Shown: one piece after another, positions 1 through 11,439 of the stretch
Layout: each line of letters opens with the position of its first letter
How positions within the stretch are numbered: the first letter of the stretch is position 1
Assembly (NCBI GenBank): GCA_025024175.1
Contig: QCXZ01000064.1
Span: 46,149,325 to 46,213,324, forward strand
Direction of reading: 5' to 3'
Source of the DNA: Rhyzopertha dominica
Lineage: Eukaryota > Arthropoda > Insecta > Coleoptera > Bostrichidae
DNA: 64,000 bases
Position numbers and translations under genes: made by a program
The notes under the pieces: model-generated
Databases searched by the model: none
Seen by the model: only the letters and a program-made list of their open reading frames with translations
Told to the model about the DNA's origin: nothing

Positions 1-523
1 TACAAAATTTGGAAAATTTAGAGTGAGAAACCACTTCGTCAGTCATTGATGAACCCAAGGAAGTTATTGGCATTACATGTTTTATATGAGTCTGAACTAA
101 ACCAGTGGGTATGAATTATTTATTAAAATTGATTTTAATTTTTGCAGGTTTTCATTTAATAGCTAGGTAGGTGAAATTTTTGTAACTTGTAAACCATAAT
201 TAAATTAAATTTTGTTTTCAAGTTATATGAATGAAAATTTAGATATCTGTTGTGTTAGGATTAGTTTGTTGCCAAGTTTGGTAACCTGGGGAGACTAGGG
301 GATGAGGGCCTGTCCTCTCACGATCCCGCCATTATTATTATTACACGATGTGCATAGCGCAGTAGTTAGTTACTGTCGATGTTATGTGAGTCTAAATAAA
401 CTAGCTATCAGAATAAACTTATTACTAGTATCCAAGGTGCAATCGTTATTCGAATCCTAACGGAACAATATCTGCCTGAAGATGTTGGTTTAAAGTACCA
501 ATCCGTTATAAAAACGTTAGTTA
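1..523. other. Non-coding stretch, probably RTCA intron or upstream sequence
   Basis: No convincing coding sequence is seen on either strand. There is a short (ATT)4 run near 331-342 that could be the tail of an old LINE. RTCA exons 5' of 1637 were looked for here and not found, so they probably lie outside the window. Confidence 0.4.
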
Positions 524-628
524 GTGAAGTATATAGATGACCTGGTTTTGGCAATACCTGCAGACAAACATGAAGAATTACTAACAGTTTTCAATCAATA
601 TAATCACCTTATTAATGAGAAATTATGA
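524..628 (+). pseudogene. Penelope-like reverse transcriptase scrap (YxDD region)
   Basis: Thirty-four codons read KYIDDLVLAIPADK followed by HEELLTVFNQYNHLI, then a stop. This has the form of the catalytic motif C region of Penelope-like reverse transcriptases (RYVDD, then a loop, then F/I-N-S-x-H). Both catalytic aspartates of the YxDD box are present. The flanking sequence in the same frame is closed by stops, so this is an isolated relic. It is not clearly the same family as the Penelope copies further right, which read YVDDIFCIW and YVDDTFVIW. Confidence 0.5.
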
Positions 629-934
629 TTTTTCGATAGGTATAATCTCATTGATTTCTTGGAGGTGAAAAGGATGTAACAGTTTTATTAAAATCTTGTT
701 AACCATATCCTTGGACACTCCATGTTCCAAACCTAAGTGTGTAGTGGTCAGACTCGGATCTTCTGTGACTCGTTTTGAACATTTCTTCCTCAAAGTCTGT
801 TGTTCTAATAGTATGATTTCGTCCATAATTAACTGTTGCAGGAGCAAAACTACTGGTTGTTTGAAGATGCTTTTAAACAGCAGCAAATATTTGATTATAT
901 AAATCTTTCTTGGTATACTCTTACTGATTCCCAA
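623..934 (-). pseudogene. Relic of a Tc1/mariner-like transposase N-terminus (helix-turn-helix part)
   Basis: A 103-codon open stretch on the minus strand. Its C-terminal half reads as a DNA-binding helix-turn-helix of the IS630/Tc1/mariner type common in insects: a 'KRVTEDPSLTTTHL' helix, 'GVSKDMVNKIL', then 'HPFHLQEINEIIP'. Family members usually show P-S-x-S-T-R-x-L, V-S-x-x-T-V-x-R-I-L and HPYHxQxVQxLxP at these places. Nothing downstream supplies the DDE catalytic domain, so this is a fragment. The match is from memory of family motifs, and the subfamily is not certain. Confidence 0.5.
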
Positions 935-1636
935 CTATTTTATATGTACATTAGTATACATCATTGAGTTACACAATGGATTATCACAATTTCCTTGGTA
1001 ATAACCATAAATTAATATCATATTGGCCATTTTAACATTAGTGTAGGGTACATCCATAGCGAAAAAAGAGAAGAAATGGTAACATTCAAAATTACAAGAA
1101 AAATTTGTTAGACTGAATTGTTTGACAATACTCTTTTGTAACTAATGAGAGTATTTAACATATATTTAGTTGTTGCTGGGGTAAATCTTTGCCTGCAGTA
1201 AAATATTTACATTCGATTATCTTAGAAATGGTTGTTTGAAGTGACACCTACAACTTATACCTTTTTTGAAGAAAACTTATTATGGAATAAGAATTCTAGT
1301 TTTGATATACCGAAGCACAAAACAGTTATGGAAGTTTAAATGTAGACAAAGGGTTGCTGCTGGCGCCCTCTGCAAAATACACCGAAACTGTGAATAAATC
1401 TGGACTTCTCATCTTAAAAAAATCTACATACCAAATTTTATGTAAATCTTGTTATTAAGATACATATTTGAGAGTTTAACAAAATAATAAGTTTGACAAC
1501 CTGTATTTCAGAAACCACCAACTTTTGGACTAAAATAAATAGGGCTAAATTCTGATATTATACTATCAAGAATTTATCCTAGCATATTGTACAGACCCTT
1601 TAGAGACACCCTGTATATCTAGCCACTGTTTTGCAG

Positions 1637-4600
1637 GTGGAGGTGAAGTCCTTGTGAATGTAAAACCTATAAGACAGTTATTTGCCACAGAATTAACTAA
1701 GCAAGGTGATATAACTTCTATACATGGATGGAGTTTTGTAGCTGGTAGTTTACCTTTGCATCTAGCACACACAATGGCCAATAGTGCTTCAAAAACGCTT
1801 GCAAGTATTGGAGTTAATGTTAATATTGAGAGATACAAAGAAACTCCTGAAATGGCAACTGGAAACTGTTCGGGTATTATGTGAGTAGCAAGCTGAAGCT
1901 TTATTTGTACACATGGTATAGAACTGTAAAACATTTTTAAAGGAGTGTTTAATGAGAATTGGGCAACTGTCATTTTGAAGATTTATTTATTTATTTAGAA
2001 GAATTTGATAAACCACAGAATCTTTCAAATGGTACCTGCAAATAATTACAAACATTTAGTGACAAAATTATGTATTATGTAGTAGTGTTCTAAACTTTAT
2101 ATTGTAGATACTAACTAATGCTGTCCGAATTTGGAATCCTTGTATTCTATATTCGAATATGGAGCAAACCGAATATTTTCGTTTATTCAGTTCGAATAAA
2201 TAAATAGTGGTTTGCGTTTTATTTGAAAACGAATAAGTGATTATTTGTATTAGTTTTATTCAAAAGCGTATAAACGAATATTACTATTCGTTTGTTTGAA
2301 AACAAATAAACGAATGTTTGGACGAAACCAGCTATTCTGCATAATACCTTTCCAAACTTCAAAGTCCAAATTTCCTTTTCGCTATCAAAATTGTTTGAAA
2401 ACTATTATGCAGAAACACATATGTATTTGGATTCGAAAATTAATAAAATTGTAAAACAAATAACTTTTAAAACCGAATAAATTTATTCAATGCCTTACTA
2501 ACCGTTTCTAAATAAGACAAATATGATTGCTTGTTTATTTATTTCTGAATATATGATTAAAACGAATACAAATATTTCGTTTTCGCTCGCTACTTGATTT
2601 CGGAATTAAACAATTACTAATATTAGTTTATTCAGTTCCGAATAAAACCAATACCAAAATTCACTTTTTTGTTACCGAATAAAACAAGAATATTCGTTTA
2701 TTTGTTTCTGAATAAAATGAAGACTAATATTCGTTTCCGAATAAAACAAATACAGATATTCGTTTATTCATTTCCGAGTAAAAGCATTACGATTATTCGT
2801 TTATTCATTACCGAATAAAAGGAGTACGAATATTTGTTTATTTGTATTAAATATTATTCGGGACAACTTTGAAAGAATATTTGCTTTACTGTATATGCGA
2901 ATGACGAATATATTCAATACTAATAGATAGCACTAGTAGATACAAAAATGTTACAATAGAATTGGAGGCTATAAAAATCCTCATGAAGTGATCTTTCAAG
3001 AAATAATTGCTGACCTCTAGAAGATTTGGCATTTTTTCTACATTTTAGTGAGAAAAAAACTTTGACCAATATAATAGATTGTTACAAGGAACTTCTATAA
3101 CAATATTGACAATACTTGACAAATCTGGACTGGACTGAATTCTGCAAATGTCCCATATGGTTATGGTGAAAACCATATTATGCCATTGTATTCCAACACC
3201 TTTCCAAGTGAAGTATCACGCAAGGTTTTGAAACCTTACAAAATCTAATATTTTAAATGTCTTGGAGATTAAAACTTGCGAGTGATATTTAAAGTTATTA
3301 CCAAATCATAAACGTGCTGTACAAACTTGAAATATGTAGGTACTGTCTATACGAGAATGAAACATTTAGAAAATCTCATAATTATTAATGCAATCATTAC
3401 CATGTTAGAAATAGAGACAAATCCTGGGAACCTAAGTTAATAGCGGAACTTTACTAGACACTAAAAACTTCACTGCATCGTAAGGAGAGCTGGACATATG
3501 TGGAATGCTTGGGCTATAGGCGGTGAGCGAATGCCGCTTTGCAGCGCCTTGCAGCGGGTAACTCAAACATTTTTGGTGGGTAATCCTAACCTACAGCCTT
3601 CTGTCAAAAAGCGGTTTAATCACGGAAAATAGATACAGTGATATATTTTGCGTTACAAAGCATAGAATTTGATCATTGTACTGACGGGACGTATAAAAAT
3701 AGTAACCGGCAATATTGGTAAATATACAGAATACCGTACTTTCGCCAAATAAAGTGAAATCTTGCACACTCCTAGAATACAGTCTTTCGTAACATGAATA
3801 TCCGTTTCTTGGGGTCATATCTTATTTTCAAAGTGTGTTTCTCCCTGTAGGTACTGCATAGTGTCACATGCTTCTTTAATGGTTCCTTTATGTTCGGTCG
3901 TGCCACGCGAGTGTTTTCATACTACTCAAAAAAACACGGCTTAAGCACCAAAATGAAACCACACTCTCGAGTCATGAAACCACACCGCATAGGAACAACA
4001 TTGCGCGTTGTAGCGCAGGTCCACGATAAAAACTCATTTTTAAAAAACCAGACGCAACCGCAGGAAATTCATTTCAAATTCATCTTCAGAGGGCAATGTT
4101 TTAATTGTGTGCAAAACTCGGCGATTGTCCGGTATTCTGCACAATTAGCGCAATATTAAGTAGAATGCCATACCTACTAATTTTCTCCGCGGATGCTACT
4201 AATCCACAATTTGCGACGTTCTTCTTCATGAGGTTTGGATGGAAAGCAGTAAAATTTAACCGATTTGTCTGTGTTTGCACAACTGTTGCAGTCCACAACA
4301 CAGCAATTTTGTTTACTTGCACGCAAAGAGCATACATATTTTTCAGCTCTCTTGTTGATTACTGTCAAAGAATATATCTACTGGTGTAATTGTTTGATCA
4401 CTAGACAGACATAAATAAGAGAATTAGTTAAGTTAGGCTACCGTAGTTGCAGCATACACCATACAGCAATTGACAGCAAATGTGTTTACTCTACAGTAAA
4501 CTGTAGTTTACCCACCAAAAATGCCGTTTCACCGATGGTGGCGTCATTCGCTCATCGCCTATACCTAATGACAGAGAAAACATCTTTAACTCTAATTACC

Positions 4601-6018
4601 TTTTTATTACCATTTAAATAACACTGATCATTTCAGACAGAGGCAGTTCTCATCATTTGAAGTTCGGCAATAAGTAGTTCTTGGCTAAAGCCCTTGACAG
4701 TGCAGTATAAATGACAGCCCTTACTTTATTACTCCTTTTCATATTGATTATGAATAATTATTCTTGAGATAGGGTTAAATGAATAACTCTAGAGTGTGAT
4801 TTAAAAAGCCTTGCTGTTTTTCAATGTTTATGTTGAGAATATATTGTCCGATAGAATTGTATAAAAAATTTTAGGTATTACAGACAACCTGTCTCCTGAT
4901 TTAAAGATCAGTTTTTCTTCTCTATTTTATGTTAAAATCAATTAGGTAATTAAAATCTAAACCAATCACATGCCTCAATTTAAGGTGTTGTCATGGTTAC
5001 TGGGTTGATTTTAGCTAACAAAGAGAAGAGAAACTGGCCCTTTATATCTGATTAGAACCTTGGTTGAAACTTGACTGATCCAGCACAGTGGGCTATAGCC
5101 AGAGCATCACTCATTCACTCTGAAATTGAAGGAGGGGGTTAATTATCACTTTTGAATGTGGTTATTAAGTCTCAGATAGTTTGTGAAACACCTTGTATAA
5201 TTCATAGTGACAGTAATCTGGTAAAACTCCGTACTTAAGTAAGGATGTTGTTTTGAAAACATTTAAGTAAGAAGCCAGCGTTTAAGAGACTACATAGAAT
5301 TACATAGTTATTAAAGAATTTGAATTGTGAATAAATAGTCAGAATTATAGAATTTCTTTATTCACCTAGTTCTTATGTTGTATTTTCAATGATGTTTATA
5401 CAGTTTGTGTATTGTTTCTGCTTCACTAAACTGACCATTAATTTCAGCTTGATTGCAGAAAGCAATACGGGATGTATACTAGGGGCATCTGCTTTAGGTA
5501 AAAGACAAGAGTCTCCTGAAAAGACAGGACAAAATGCAGCAGCAGATCTTTTAAAAACAATACAGGAAGGTTGCTGTGTCGACAGGTATAGCCAAGACCA
5601 AATTATAATCTTTATGGCTTTAGCCAATGGAAAATCAAGAATAAGAGTTGGTGAAATAACTCTGCACACTAAAACTGCAATAGCCATTGTGGAAAAACTA
5701 ACCAGGGTAAGTTCATTCATGCTCTTTGTAAGATATGAAGGGATGGCTTTGCAATTAATACCAGTAATAAACAGTAATTATTGCGGAATACATGTTAGGT
5801 ATTTATTAATACAGGTAGCAGCAATTTCCAAACATTAGACTGTTTAAAATGTTCCATTGCACAGTTTTTTATTATGATTTAAATGTTAAAGCACACATCC
5901 AAAGTTAGACCATTTAAATACTTTCTTACAGGTAAAATTTGAGATCATCCCTGATGAACCTCAAGGAACTACATCAATACTGCAGTGTGACGGTATTGGT
6001 ATGGTAAATCAGTTGTGA
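1637..6018 (+). CDS. RTCA: RNA 3'-terminal phosphate cyclase, C-terminal three exons
   Basis: Exons are 1637-1880, 5448-5706 and 5932-6018 (stop TGA 6016-6018). Acceptors are TTGCAG, TTTCAG and TTACAG; donors are GTGAGT (1881) and GTAAGT (5707). The joined frame begins GGGEVLVNVKPIRQL, continues through TGCILGASALGKR and DQIIIFMALANG, and ends CDGIGMVNQL. These match RTCA block for block (human RTCA has GGGEVIV, GCLFAGSSLGKRG, DQLIVFMALANG). RTCA uses ATP to convert RNA 3'-phosphates to 2',3'-cyclic phosphates, through a histidine adenylate. The LHTKTA segment keeps the catalytic histidine position, which favours RTCA over the inactive paralogue RCL1. About 195 codons are present; the N-terminal half and promoter lie outside or were not found. 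The 3.6-kb intron contains transposon sequence. Nuclear location and the RNA-repair role are family knowledge. Confidence 0.93.
2120..2920. repeat. Degenerate AT-rich tandem repeat (ATTCGTTTATTC / CCGAATAAAA)
   Basis: About 800 bases are made of imperfect copies of ATTCGTTTATTC, then TTCCGAATAAAA, in both orientations. In the best part (about 2690-2850) the period is roughly 36-37 bases. The array lies inside the RTCA intron. GTCCGAAT near the left edge and ATTCGGGAC near the right edge suggest a possible TIR element made of internal repeats, but the ends are not sharp. Confidence 0.6.
3515..4563 (-). mobile_element. 1.05-kb TIR DNA transposon carrying a THAP zinc-finger exon
   Basis: The left end starts TATAGGCGGTGAGCGAATG and the right end is the near complement (CATTCGCTCATCGCCTATA). 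The TIRs continue inward through ATTTTTGGTGGGTAA on both sides, about 70 bases each. The minus strand near the right end encodes a THAP-like N-terminus. THAP domains are the DNA-binding domains of P-element and related transposases, so I infer a P- or THAP-type element with its catalytic part lost. No matching target duplication is visible at the ends chosen. The element lies in the RTCA intron, antisense to the gene. Confidence 0.65.
4177..4368 (-). pseudogene. THAP-domain fragment of a transposase
   Basis: Sixty-three codons include KQNCCVVDCNSC, KFYCFPSKPHEEERRKLW and ISSIRGEN. This is the first half of a THAP zinc finger: the C-x4-C pair, the FPxxP segment and the conserved tryptophan. 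The second half (the P residue and C-x2-H-F) is not found in frame; the frame closes at TAG after GEN, where a splice donor or a decay mutation could lie. It sits close to the right TIR, as expected for a first coding exon read leftwards. Confidence 0.6.
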
Positions 6019-6086
6019 TGTAGGCTCATGGACTAATTAAGGAACTCTTTTTTAATTTATATAATTTATTATACATATGAATTCAT

Positions 6087-6096
6087 AATAAATAAA
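6087..6096 (+). promoter_or_regulatory. Polyadenylation signal of RTCA
   Basis: Two overlapping AATAAA hexamers (AATAAATAAA) lie about 70 bases after the RTCA stop codon, a normal distance for a short insect 3' UTR. This supports 6018 as the real end of the gene. Confidence 0.7.
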
Positions 6097-6099
6097 AGA

Positions 6100-8250
6100 T
6101 TTATATGCCAACAACATTACAGTAAACTATATTTAAGAATGTCACAAGTTTATATGTACACCTAACGTAAGAGCAATGGGAGAAGGTAGTACTTTGAATA
6201 ACAGAACTATGTCTGGGTCACCACGTTTAATCTTGGGGTTGCGTAGTCGTGTGACGTCATTTATTGTGTGTGCAAAGACTTAATATGGATGATGTGTACG
6301 TTTCTGCCATTGACTCCAATATAAGAAAAGGATGGCTATATAGTCTCATGTGATTGTAGGCAGGGCGCAAGGTCTATTTAACTACTACAGGTTGTTGTGC
6401 ATGTATCACACACTAACGCAATACATGGCATGCAGAAGTATCTACGAAACATAATTCCCAATATTTTAAATAATTATATTTTTTGTGGATTCGATTTTTA
6501 AGTTTCTTTGGGAGCAGAATGCGTGATAATTATATAATAATACCAAACAGAAGGTATAAACGTCAGATAAGGTCGTATATTCATATAATATAAACCAGAA
6601 TTGCCAGTGCTACTTATTACAATTATAGTAGATGTATTTTACGTTTCAAATTCATCTTGTATGCTATAGCACTTTTCACAGTCCTACTACATCTTTGTAA
6701 TTTATTTTCTTATTTTATTCCATAATATTATAACCAGTTCGTTGTTTATTTAGAATATTTTTTATTTTCGTACTATACGCACTACATGTGTGATTCTCAA
6801 TAATAATTATTAATAATCAGCTAAAAGTTAAATAAAAGTTGGATACCTACTATAATTTATCATATAAGATCAAAGATTGTATCGCCTGAATGTATTTTAT
6901 TATAATTATAACTTATGTAAATTTATAATTTGTTATGGCCCATGCTTTATATCTGCTTTTATTACATCTTTAAATATAGAACATTCTATATTCAAAGATT
7001 ACATATAGTAGAAATAGGTTTGAAATGTAAAGTCTGTTACAGTATATTATGGTACCTTTGATTATATATTAACATTCTATATTATCGGTTCTTCAATATT
7101 ACATTATTATAAACTCAGTGTTGTTAGAAAAATCAGTTTAAGTAGGTAGTTCACAAAGCTTAGCGACAAAGCAACAATGAAAGCAAAAGAAAATAAGTAG
7201 GCAACAAGTTTTTACTTACGGGTGCATTTTTGGCTGAAACTAATGCAACTGAACAAAAAAAAGTTCACTTTTTGTATTTTATATAATATAGGGTGTCCCG
7301 CGTTATGGGGGCAACCTGTCAAAATCTGAAAAACTGGTGCAAAAATAACACTATTTTACAGAATAACTTTTTTTGAAATAACACACTCCCTCTGAGATAA
7401 TGACTTAAACATGGGGGATACCGGTTGATACAATTTCATCAAATTTTGGCTATTATTATTTGAAGTGGGACTCGTTAAAATGATGTGCACATTTCTTTAA
7501 TAAATGTTTTTGGGGAGGGAGGGTGCCATCCCCCACATTTTAAGCCTTAACTTTAAAACGGTTAAGTTTTTTTTTAAATATGTGTTTTTTGATCTTTGGT
7601 ATTTCTCTCATTTCAGCTGTAATCTCTTATGTCCCATCCTCTAATTCAGCCCTATCAATAGCAAAATATAAAGGAAGACTCACAAAGCCTTCCAGAAGTT
7701 ACATTCCACCAGACTGAAAATTATAATGATAAAAGATAAGCAAAATATATTGTAACTTCTACAAGGTCGATGAGTCATTTCAGTTTGTTCGAAAATTTTA
7801 AAGAGCAGAAGCCAATTAACCACAGAAATATTTTGATTTAATCGAAAATACTCTATTATACGGGATACATTTCTTGGAACATCACGACACTGAAGGTCGA
7901 GTGAGGTTTCCCTAGGCAATATGTCGAGCTTCGAGTATTTCAGATCCTGGATTTGTATATAGGTAGAATATACATATAATGAATAAACCTATAATAAAAA
8001 ATTATACTTTTTATTTATTGCGATTTTAATTGACGTTGATCGATAAATGCAAAAACTTTGTTATTACCACAGATACCTATTATGAATGTGTCTCGACTTA
8101 AATTATTATCCATTTCTGCTTTTTTGGACCCACCGAAGTGATGAAGGGTTAAGGCTATATATCCGCTTATCAATGCATGGTAACTATGTAAAACTTGTGA
8201 TTGCTATGCTATATGTACGAGTAGTTTTTGTTAGTGCAGGAGCAAAAAGG
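6100..8250. other. Gene-free stretch downstream of RTCA
   Basis: AT-rich sequence without a protein I recognise. GGGTGTCCCGCGTTATGGGG at about 7291 resembles the outer end of an insect TIR element, but no partner end was found. A 79-codon minus-strand frame at 7680-7919 shows no recognisable motif. Confidence 0.4.
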
Positions 8251-8529
8251 ATATACAGTAGCGTGCAAAAAAAACCGGACACCGAGTGATTTTTTTTTAA
8301 TGTCGATAACTCGTGAATGAAGTTACCAATTGACACGGGGTTTTTTACTGTTTGATTCTCATTTTCTTGTTGACATTTCCAATAAGTATCGTTGAGATTG
8401 TTTCAATATATGAAAAGTTATGGTATCACGTTTCAATGCATATCAAAATCTAACCCTGCAAAAATAACCGGACACGCACAAATTTATAGTAAAACATGAA
8501 ATTTATTTAAAGAACCAAAAAATTAACAT

Positions 8530-8810
8530 TTATCTGACACAACTATGGATTAATATTTAGTCGCAAAACTCTACGGCAATCACAGCAGCACAACGGGACG
8601 GCACGGAGTCGACCAAACTGATGATTTTCTTGAGGAGAATTTTCTTCTATACCGCCTCCAGCGCTGCCATCAAGTCGTCCGCTTTCTTAAATTTTCAGAC
8701 GCGAACGCGCTTTTCAAGCTCTTCCCACAAGTGCTCGATCGGATTGTGGTCCGGCGACTGTGCTGGGCACTGCACATTTTTATGGTGGCGTGCGGAAGCA
8801 TAAACATAAA
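8530..8810 (-). pseudogene. Tc1 transposase C-terminus, left arm, decayed
   Basis: Read leftwards, the frame gives DHNPIEHLWEELEKRVR followed by KADDLMAALEAV and the terminal segment before the TIR. This is the usual end of a Tc1 transposase, with the NPIEHLW block downstream of the catalytic D. In-frame stops interrupt it (for example after RVRV). It mirrors the copy at 9246-9590. Confidence 0.65.
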
Positions 8811-9245
8811 TGTCCACACGTCACAGCGGACCGACCAAGGTTGAAGCAGCCTGAAAGATACACTATAGCATAGTTCACACTCTCAAAAGTTTTTAGGAAA
8901 GATTATCATCGAATGCATTACGTTTCCACCACCGTGCTTGATAGTGGAGACTTTATAACGGTGTTCGAAGCGCTTTCCGACCGGCCGGCGAACGTACCGA
9001 ATGCCGTCCGAAGATACCAAATTAAATTTACTCACATCCGACCACAAGATTTTCTAACCTGTTCGAATGGTCGAATTCTTGTGGTCGCATGAGAGGAAAT
9101 TTAATTTGGTATCTTCGGGCGGCATTCGGTTTGTGCGCCGGCCGGGCGGAAAATGTTGCGACCACCCTTATCAAGTCCCCACTATCAAGCACGGTGGTAG
9201 AAACGTAACGATTTGTGGTAATCTGCTCTAGAAATTTCTGAAAAT

Positions 9246-9590
9246 GTGAACTATGCTATAGAGTATTTTTCAGGCCGCTTCAGCTGTGATTTGGTCGGTC
9301 TGCTGACATGTGTGGACGGCAAGATGAACGCCAACCAATATCGTTTGATATTGGAAGAGGTTATGCTTCCGCACGCCACCGAGAAAATGTGGAGTGCCCA
9401 GCATAGTCGCCGGACCTCAATCCGATCGAGCACTTGTGGGAAGGAAGGCGAGTCCGCGTCCGAAAATTTNAGAAATCGGACGACTTGATGGCAGCGCCGG
9501 AGGCGGAATAGAAGAAAAGNCCTCTCAAGAAAATTATCAGTCGACTCCGCTGTGCTGCTGTGATTATTGTAAAGGGTTATGCGACTAAAT
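9246..9590 (+). pseudogene. Tc1 transposase C-terminus, right arm, frameshifted
   Basis: The first frame reads VDGKMNANQYRLILEEVMLP then HATEKMWSAQHS. A shifted frame continues PDLNPIEHLWE, and then KSDDLMAA. These are the standard order and spacing of the catalytic core end of Tc1 transposases (DGKMNAxxYxxIL, then the NPIEHLW block). At least one frameshift near 9410 and two N bases break it, so it cannot make a full transposase. Confidence 0.7.
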
Positions 9591-9827
9591 ATTGATCCAT
9601 AGTTTTGTCAGATAAATGTTAATTTTGTGGTTCTTTAAATAAATTTTGTGTTTTACTAAATTTGTGGAAGTGTCCGGTTTTTTTTTGCACGGTTAGATTT
9701 TGATATACATTGAAACGTGATACCATAAGTTTTCATACAGTGAAACAATCTCAACGATATTTATTGGAAATGTTAACAGGAAAATGAGAATCAAACAGCA
9801 AAAAAACCCCGTGCCAATTGTAGTTTT

Positions 9828-10314
9828 ATCTATAGGCCAGGGCATTCATTCGTTGTTGGCTCCTGAACGAATAAACAGTTTTGGGGAAACGGGAACATTA
9901 TTTTCCTTCTTCCCCCAGGAGTTCCCCTTGTATTCGACAAGACGTCTCCCTCCACGTGATATAACAATTGCTATTGGGCAAATTTAGTATGAGTTATACA
10001 ATCGGCGCTAACAGTTTAAAATGCTATGAACATCAAACATATTGTGAAAAAAATGCAAAAGACGCAGTCTGATTGTAAAAAATATGTGAAATAAGGTTTG
10101 ATACCTGCCATAAATGAGAAGTTACACAAATCCATACGTCGCATCCGTTTTCGATACTGATTTAAAGTGCTAGATTCTAGGCATCTTTTAAATGAATAGG
10201 TATAATTTAAAGATACTTAAGTACTATATAATATAATATAATAATAATTCACGGCGGTGGTGCTATACTTATTTATATATGTATAGTTATATAGTGGAGG
10301 TGATATTTGGAAAT
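9828..10314. other. Unassigned spacer
   Basis: Non-coding AT-rich sequence between the Tc1 palindrome and the next TIR element. No feature is recognised. Confidence 0.4.
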
Positions 10315-11439
10315 GGCAAACCCATGGGCGTACCCAGCATTTGGTCTAGGGGGAGGCAAAACAGGAGCGTCCTGTAGAGTATAATAATTCAACATAAATA
10401 GAAATAATAAATGTTTATAAGATATACATAGGTACTTAAGTAATTAATGAAATATTTATTCCATGAATAATTTTCGCGGATTTTCTGCAAGGCGACTTAA
10501 AACATCTTCTGTGAAATAAAGACCCAAATTATTTATATGTTTTCTATGTACACTGATCATACTAAGCTCCTTTATTACTAATTCCGTTATTGATGAACTC
10601 AGTTAGGCGAGGTGCATTCAGTTGCATTGCTCTCGCGTGATGAGTTGATACATTTTATTTGGGAGAATAAAAATCCGTGTTCCACATAATGTATAATGAC
10701 ATCATACGAAGTACCATAGGAACATAAATTTCACATACAAGTTCTACTAATAGGAGCATGATTTCTGATTCAGAATTAACACATATCAAGACTAATGCAT
10801 TAACCGATGCGCTTTTAGTACAGTTTCAACTTCTCACACCAGATGCTTTAGAAATTTAAGCTGGGAGTTCATATGTATAGGTGCAAAAGATACAATTGTA
10901 GTATTTTTTACTCCCCCGGGAAAGAGACTCGATGGATAACTAACAATATTAAAACTCAGAATGACAAAAGCCTCAGCATTATGCGTCAAGCCAACCTTCT
11001 TAGATCGCCAGTGCATTGCTCTCAAAAATTAACCAACCACTTATTATTTTAAGCAAATTAAGCTTCATTTAAATAAACTGAAATATATTTAATTACATTT
11101 TAACAACACACCGGGTTTTAATTCGTGCTGATAATGCTTTTACTGGATTCCTAAAACTTTTATTAAATAAACTGACTTTCATAAACATGAGTTCAAATGG
11201 AGTGTTAGTTTTTTCTTTCTATTAACTGTTAAAAATGTAATGTGAATTTAGAAATTTGGTACAAAAGTTGCCTATAAATTTTACTGTATTTACAATTTTG
11301 TAAATAAGACAATTTTTAGGTGTACACACATAATTAACCAGCTAAATGTATGGGCTACTCGAAGGGCCCAGAGTTGGTAACCCAGGTCCAGGGGGGGGGG
11401 GGTGCAGCTGCCCCCCTTCGGTACGCCCATGGGCAAACC
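10315..11439. mobile_element. 1.1-kb TIR element with perfect 8-bp target-site duplication
   Basis: GGCAAACC occurs at 10315-10322 and again at 11432-11439. Between them the sequence starts CATGGGCGTACCCA and ends with the complement of CATGGGCGTACCGA. An 8-bp TSD with short TIRs fits hAT or P-type DNA transposons. A run of G (about 11390-11402) sits just inside the right TIR. No transposase is recognisable inside. A 63-codon minus-strand frame at 10834-11025 has no clear motif. It is probably non-autonomous; the superfamily is inferred from TSD length only. Confidence 0.75.

Larger units (their letters stand above)
8256..9827. mobile_element. Tc1-like element rearranged into a giant inverted duplication
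   Basis: Bases 8327 to about 9055 are repeated in inverted orientation at about 9062-9820, with some substitutions and almost no spacer (centre near 9058). Each arm carries the 3' half of a Tc1-type transposase, pointing outwards: 'DLNPIEHLWE' at about 9412 on +, and its counterpart at about 8730-8760 on -. The left arm starts after a TA with CAGTAGCGTGCAAAAAAAAC. A second copy of the motif (CTGCAAAAATAACCGGACAC) lies about 195 bases further in, an IR/DR-type end as in Sleeping-Beauty-like transposons. The right arm retains only the inner motif (about 9671-9693). Two N bases lie in the right arm. Confidence 0.8.

Noticed and set aside
7291..7630. TIR element starting GGGTGTCCCGCGTTATGGGG
   Set aside because: Only one end is visible; no inverted partner was found, so no element was called.
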